A stretch of 7,843 nt of DNA from an uncultured Eubacteriales bacterium (GTDB taxonomy: Bacteria > Bacillota > Clostridia > Lachnospirales > Bianqueaceae), in the NCBI GenBank assembly GCA_900322165.1, contig ONYR01000117.1:1-7843 (forward strand), written 5' to 3'. The notes under the pieces were generated by a model. The model was not told the origin of the DNA. It searched no databases and saw only the letters and a program-made list of their open reading frames with translations. The first letter of the stretch is position 1. Each line of letters opens with the position of its first letter. A program made the position numbers and the translations under genes. Below, piece after piece: positions 5,365-7,843 of this stretch.

Positions 5365-6663
5365 CTAAATCAGCTTCGTGAGCAGACCCATTAAGGCTTC
5401 TCTTGTCAGCTCCTTCGCATCGCTCCGGTAGCCCGAGGCCATGTCCTCATAGCCGCTGTCCTGATCGAGCGGCCGCCCGGACGGCAGATACCCATCGTAC
5501 CCGTTGCTGTAGCAGACCACGATGCAATGCCCGCCGAAAGCCTTTTCCACGTCCTCTTTCAGCAAGGCCGCGTCCTTCTGGGCATATTCAAAGGGAAGAA
5601 ACACAAGTCGGACATCGCCAAAGCGCGCTGCAGCCACGTATACGTTCTCTCCGCCGCGCGGTCTTCCGTCCGCGCCGAGTCCGTAATTCTTCCTCTCCAG
5701 CACCAAGGCGCAGGAGATATATTCCCTGCGGCGTCTTTCGTCCTCGCAGGTATCGATCTTGTTTTTCAGATACGCGAGCACGCTCGCGCGCTTCTCACCG
5801 GTAAAAAACTCCGCCGGAGGGATATAGACGTTTTCGGCCAGGACCGCCGTCCGATCCGCATCCCCCACCGGCTTCGCCTCCGCACGCCCCGCCGCGATCG
5901 CCTCCGCCCAGATCGTTCCGAGCCGCTCGGCTTCCGCAAATGTGGATTCCCGCCTGGTGTATCGTGTTGAAATATCCGCGCATGCGCCGTTAAAGAAGAT
6001 CGTTTTGATTCCCGGGACCGCCTCGCTCAGGGCTTTTTCGCAGCCCCACACCAGATCGCGGCTCATCAAAAGATTCGCTTCGCTCAGCACGGTCGGATGG
6101 CAAGCGTAGACGGTCAGCGCGATCGGTGCACTGTCTTCCTTTTCGAACCAAAGCGTCTGCGTTGGCATCGCAAACCGGCTTTCCTCCGCGAACACGTCAC
6201 GGAAACACCCGACCGCTTCCACGGTTTTTTCGGCATAGCGCACGCTGCGCACTTCTCTCTCGGCCATCGCCTGGGCAGCCGCCTCCTCCGCCTGATGGAG
6301 CACGTAGTCCACATAGACGGCATCATAACAGTCAAAGCTGTTAAAGATCGTCTTCGGCGCCGCGTGGGTATGGATCGCCCCGCACAGAATCGATGATGTC
6401 GGGATGCCAAACCGAGCGGAAAGCCTTTTTCTCAGCGGCTCCGCGTGATATGAAGGGAACCCCAGCAGATCGAACGCGATCATCACGATCGGATGCGCCT
6501 CGCCTATGGTGGGATCGCCTATGGTGATTGCGCGCACCGCAAGCGGATCATGCACGCCCTCCGCACACGCCCTTCGCAGATCATAGCCGGACATCGGGAC
6601 CATCACCTCGGGCGTGATCTCCCGGATCCCGAACCCGACCATGGTGCGGCTTTTTATTTCCAT
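5365..6663 (-). CDS. Neutral/alkaline ceramidase-family hydrolase, cytoplasmic, substrate unknown
   Basis: 432-residue protein matching the N-terminal catalytic domain of neutral/alkaline non-lysosomal ceramidases, zinc amidases that cleave N-acyl bonds. Family landmarks in order: GFGIREITP with MSGYD near the N-terminus, IHTHAAP at 97-103 (zinc-ligand region, THTHSGP in known enzymes), ACHPTVL near 187-193 with H189 as second zinc ligand, NGACADIS at 225-232 with S232 at the position of the catalytic Ser, PFE at 357-359 (Glu ligand) and GYDGYLPSGR at 388-397 with Y392 as the likely Tyr ligand. It is shorter than secreted ceramidases of about 650 residues. It lacks a signal peptide and the C-terminal immunoglobulin-like domain, so true ceramide is an unlikely substrate. 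ATG 6663 is preferred: AGGGAG at 6674-6679 lies 10 bases upstream, whereas the GTG at 6672 would abut that site. It begins 2 bases after the M20 stop, so the two are probably translationally coupled. Confidence 0.85.
   Translation of the reverse strand: MEIKSRTMVGFGIREITPEVMVPMSGYDLRRACAEGVHDPLAVRAITIGDPTIGEAHPIVMIAFDLLGFPSYHAEPLRKRLSARFGIPTSSILCGAIHTHAAPKTIFNSFDCYDAVYVDYVLHQAEEAAAQAMAEREVRSVRYAEKTVEAVGCFRDVFAEESRFAMPTQTLWFEKEDSAPIALTVYACHPTVLSEANLLMSRDLVWGCEKALSEAVPGIKTIFFNGACADISTRYTRRESTFAEAERLGTIWAEAIAAGRAEAKPVGDADRTAVLAENVYIPPAEFFTGEKRASVLAYLKNKIDTCEDERRRREYISCALVLERKNYGLGADGRPRGGENVYVAAARFGDVRLVFLPFEYAQKDAALLKEDVEKAFGGHCIVVCYSNGYDGYLPSGRPLDQDSGYEDMASGYRSDAKELTREALMGLLTKLI
6500..6529 (-). 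repeat. In-frame 15-base tandem duplication inside the ceramidase-like gene
   Basis: Two adjacent 15-base units, 6500-6514 and 6515-6529, share their first 12 bases on the plus strand (TCGCCTATGGTG). They encode the consecutive pentapeptides TIGDP and TIGEA at about residues 48-57 of the hydrolase, in the loop between two predicted beta-strands. The reading frame is kept. It looks like a recent slippage duplication that the loop tolerates. Confidence 0.75.
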
Positions 6664-6665
6664 TT

Positions 6666-7805
6666 TCAGCACTCTCCCTGAATGATGCTTTCAATGACGT
6701 CGCAGCAGACCATCAGCCGCTTCATCAGCGTTTCCTTGCGGGCATACTCTCCTCCGGTGTGCGCTCCGTCGCCTTCCGCGCCCATGCCGTCGAGCACCGG
6801 AATGCCCTCGTCCGCGACGTACGATCCGTCGCTCCCGCCGCCGTGGATCCGTCCCTTCAGCTCAAGGCCATGATGTTTTGCGCTCGCCTGAGCCGCCTCG
6901 AACAGACGCCTGGACGCGTCCGACTGCATCATCGGCGGACGTCCGCCGGTATAGATAAACTTCACTTTCGTGCCCGGAACCGGCTCGTTTTCGCAGATCG
7001 CTTCCATCTTCTTCAGCGTTTCCTTCATGTAGGCGGTGTCAAAGCATCGCACCTCGCCGCGGCAGACAGCCTTAGCCGAGATGATATTGTTTTTCCCCGG
7101 CGCTTCGATCGAGCCGATGTTGATCGTAATGCTGCGTGAAAGATCGCGCAGCCCGTAGATCTCCGAAATCACATGGCACAGCGCTTCGATCGCACTCGCG
7201 CCCTTTTCGTAGTTGACGCCCGAATGAGCGCTGATCCCTTCCGCCTCGATGCGGTAGGCACCGATCCCCTTCCGGGCGACGGTGCACATGCCCGGGATCG
7301 ACGGCTCGGTCACCAGCGCGCAGACGCTTTTCTTCGCTTCTTCGCGAATCAGATCCTCACTCTCATGCGAGCCGACCTCCTCGTCACAGTTGAGAAGTGC
7401 GGTCAGCTTCCAGCCCTCCGGCAAACGGTCCTTAAAATGCCGCATCATCTCCACGATCATGACATCGCCGGCCTTCATGTCGAGCACGCCCGGTCCGCGC
7501 AGCACGGTTTCCCGATCGCGCGTCTCCTCCCGGTAAGGATTCTGAGCCAGATCGCCCATCTTAAACACCGTGTCCCGGTGCCCGAGCAGGAGGATCTGCT
7601 TGTCGCCTTCACCGATGGATGCTTTCAGCACCGCCCCGGAAGGCCGCTCCACACGCTCGACGCTCGCTCCGGCTTCCGCCAGGTCCTCCGTCATGAGCAC
7701 GTTCAGCTTTTCCATCTGGTCCCGGTTTCCGCTCGGCGTCTCGATCCCCACATAGCGGCCAAGCCGGGCAAGGACCGCTTCTTCCGTTTGAAAATGATAA
7801 CTCAT
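6666..7805 (-). CDS. M20 family metallopeptidase (glutamate carboxypeptidase / CPG2-like)
   Basis: 379-residue di-zinc hydrolase of the M20 clan, whose members cleave C-terminal amino acids, dipeptides or N-acyl amino acids. The ligand set is complete: LLLGHRDTVF at 72-81 (H76, and D78 of the HxD motif), GPGVLDMKAG at 104-113 with bridging D109, NCDEEVGSHES at 139-149 with catalytic base E142 and ligand E143, TEPS at 166-169 with E167, and GDGAHTGGEYA at 345-355 with final ligand H349. Between them, about 178-290, lies the dimerisation domain with AHSGVNYEKGASAIEAL (H194). The order and the TEPS/GAHTGGEYA contexts resemble Pseudomonas carboxypeptidase G2. No signal peptide is visible, so it is probably cytoplasmic. 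The start ATG 7805 has GGAG at 7814-7817, 8 bases upstream, and overlaps the stop of the upstream gene in an ATGA arrangement. The substrate cannot be read from the sequence; release of glutamate or acyl-amino acids is possible. Confidence 0.92.
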   Translation of the reverse strand: MSYHFQTEEAVLARLGRYVGIETPSGNRDQMEKLNVLMTEDLAEAGASVERVERPSGAVLKASIGEGDKQILLLGHRDTVFKMGDLAQNPYREETRDRETVLRGPGVLDMKAGDVMIVEMMRHFKDRLPEGWKLTALLNCDEEVGSHESEDLIREEAKKSVCALVTEPSIPGMCTVARKGIGAYRIEAEGISAHSGVNYEKGASAIEALCHVISEIYGLRDLSRSITINIGSIEAPGKNNIISAKAVCRGEVRCFDTAYMKETLKKMEAICENEPVPGTKVKFIYTGGRPPMMQSDASRRLFEAAQASAKHHGLELKGRIHGGGSDGSYVADEGIPVLDGMGAEGDGAHTGGEYARKETLMKRLMVCCDVIESIIQGEC

Positions 7806-7843
7806 CCTTCCTGCTCCATCAGTCTCTCCGCCGCGTCCGCATA
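7802..7843 (-). CDS. 3' end of an unidentified upstream gene (partial)
   Basis: The last 13 codons and a TGA stop read YADAAERLMEQEG on the minus strand. The stop shares ATGA with the M20 start, the classic arrangement of coupled genes. The residues look like the end of a helical C-terminus and are too few to identify a family. The partial call rests on the ATGA overlap, the GGAG site lying inside it and the uninterrupted frame to the window edge. Confidence 0.5.
   Translation of the reverse strand, partial: YADAAERLMEQEG

Noticed and set aside
6664..6672. GTG start at 6672 for the ceramidase-like gene
   Set aside because: It would sit directly against the AGGGAG site and overlap the M20 gene; ATG 6663 has workable spacing.
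1..7843. Defence system, toxin-antitoxin pair, phage or mobile element
   Set aside because: Every substantial coding region is explained by a metabolic family, and no inverted terminal repeats, integrase, transposase or CRISPR-like repeat spacing is visible.

Overview
The window is a compact, fully one-directional stretch of bacterial DNA. All eight protein-coding regions read on the minus strand, so the biological order runs from high to low coordinates. The DNA is GC-rich by eye (I did not count it). The gene families suggest a moderately high-GC member of the Bacillota, probably Clostridia: a two-domain Gram-positive type of NagZ, a MurG of the type that reads HESD where E. coli has HEQN, and a COG4821/UPF0309-type SIS protein. 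No rRNA, tRNA, CRISPR array, insertion sequence, integrase or phage gene is visible, so the organism call is an inference from family flavour only.

Layout, in the direction of transcription. (1) At 7802-7843 the last 13 codons of an unidentified upstream gene run in from outside the window. Its stop overlaps the start of an M20 metallopeptidase (6666-7805). (2) Two bases after the peptidase stop begins a neutral-ceramidase-family hydrolase (5365-6663). It has no signal peptide and carries a small in-frame 15-base tandem duplication. (3) A 130-base gap holds a near-consensus housekeeping promoter (TTGAAA-17-TACAAT, 5329-5357) and a leader of about 88 bases with a short hairpin. (4) Downstream is a second gene set: a SIS-domain phosphosugar-binding protein (4497-5234), MTA/SAH nucleosidase MtnN (3775-4446), UDP-glucose/UDP-GlcNAc 4-epimerase GalE (2657-3685), a MurG-type UDP-GlcNAc transferase overlapping galE by 11 bases (1582-2667), and a cytoplasmic GH3 beta-N-acetylhexosaminidase of the NagZ type (1-1523). 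The last is cut by the window edge before its C-terminus.

How the genes fit together. NagZ releases GlcNAc from muropeptide fragments, SIS proteins act on phosphorylated (often amino) sugars, GalE interconverts UDP-sugars, and MurG spends UDP-GlcNAc on lipid II. The second set therefore reads as an amino-sugar and cell-wall turnover module, with a general purine/SAM-salvage enzyme embedded in it. The first set pairs two probable metal-dependent amide hydrolases with no obvious extracellular role. One residue supports an amino-sugar role for GalE: the position matching E. coli Tyr299, which blocks N-acetylated substrates there, is valine here.

I did not find an unmistakable new defence or mobile system. 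The most interesting items are the intracellular ceramidase-like enzyme paired with an M20 peptidase, the GalE V299/MurG coupling, and the uncharacterised SIS family at the head of the cell-wall gene set.
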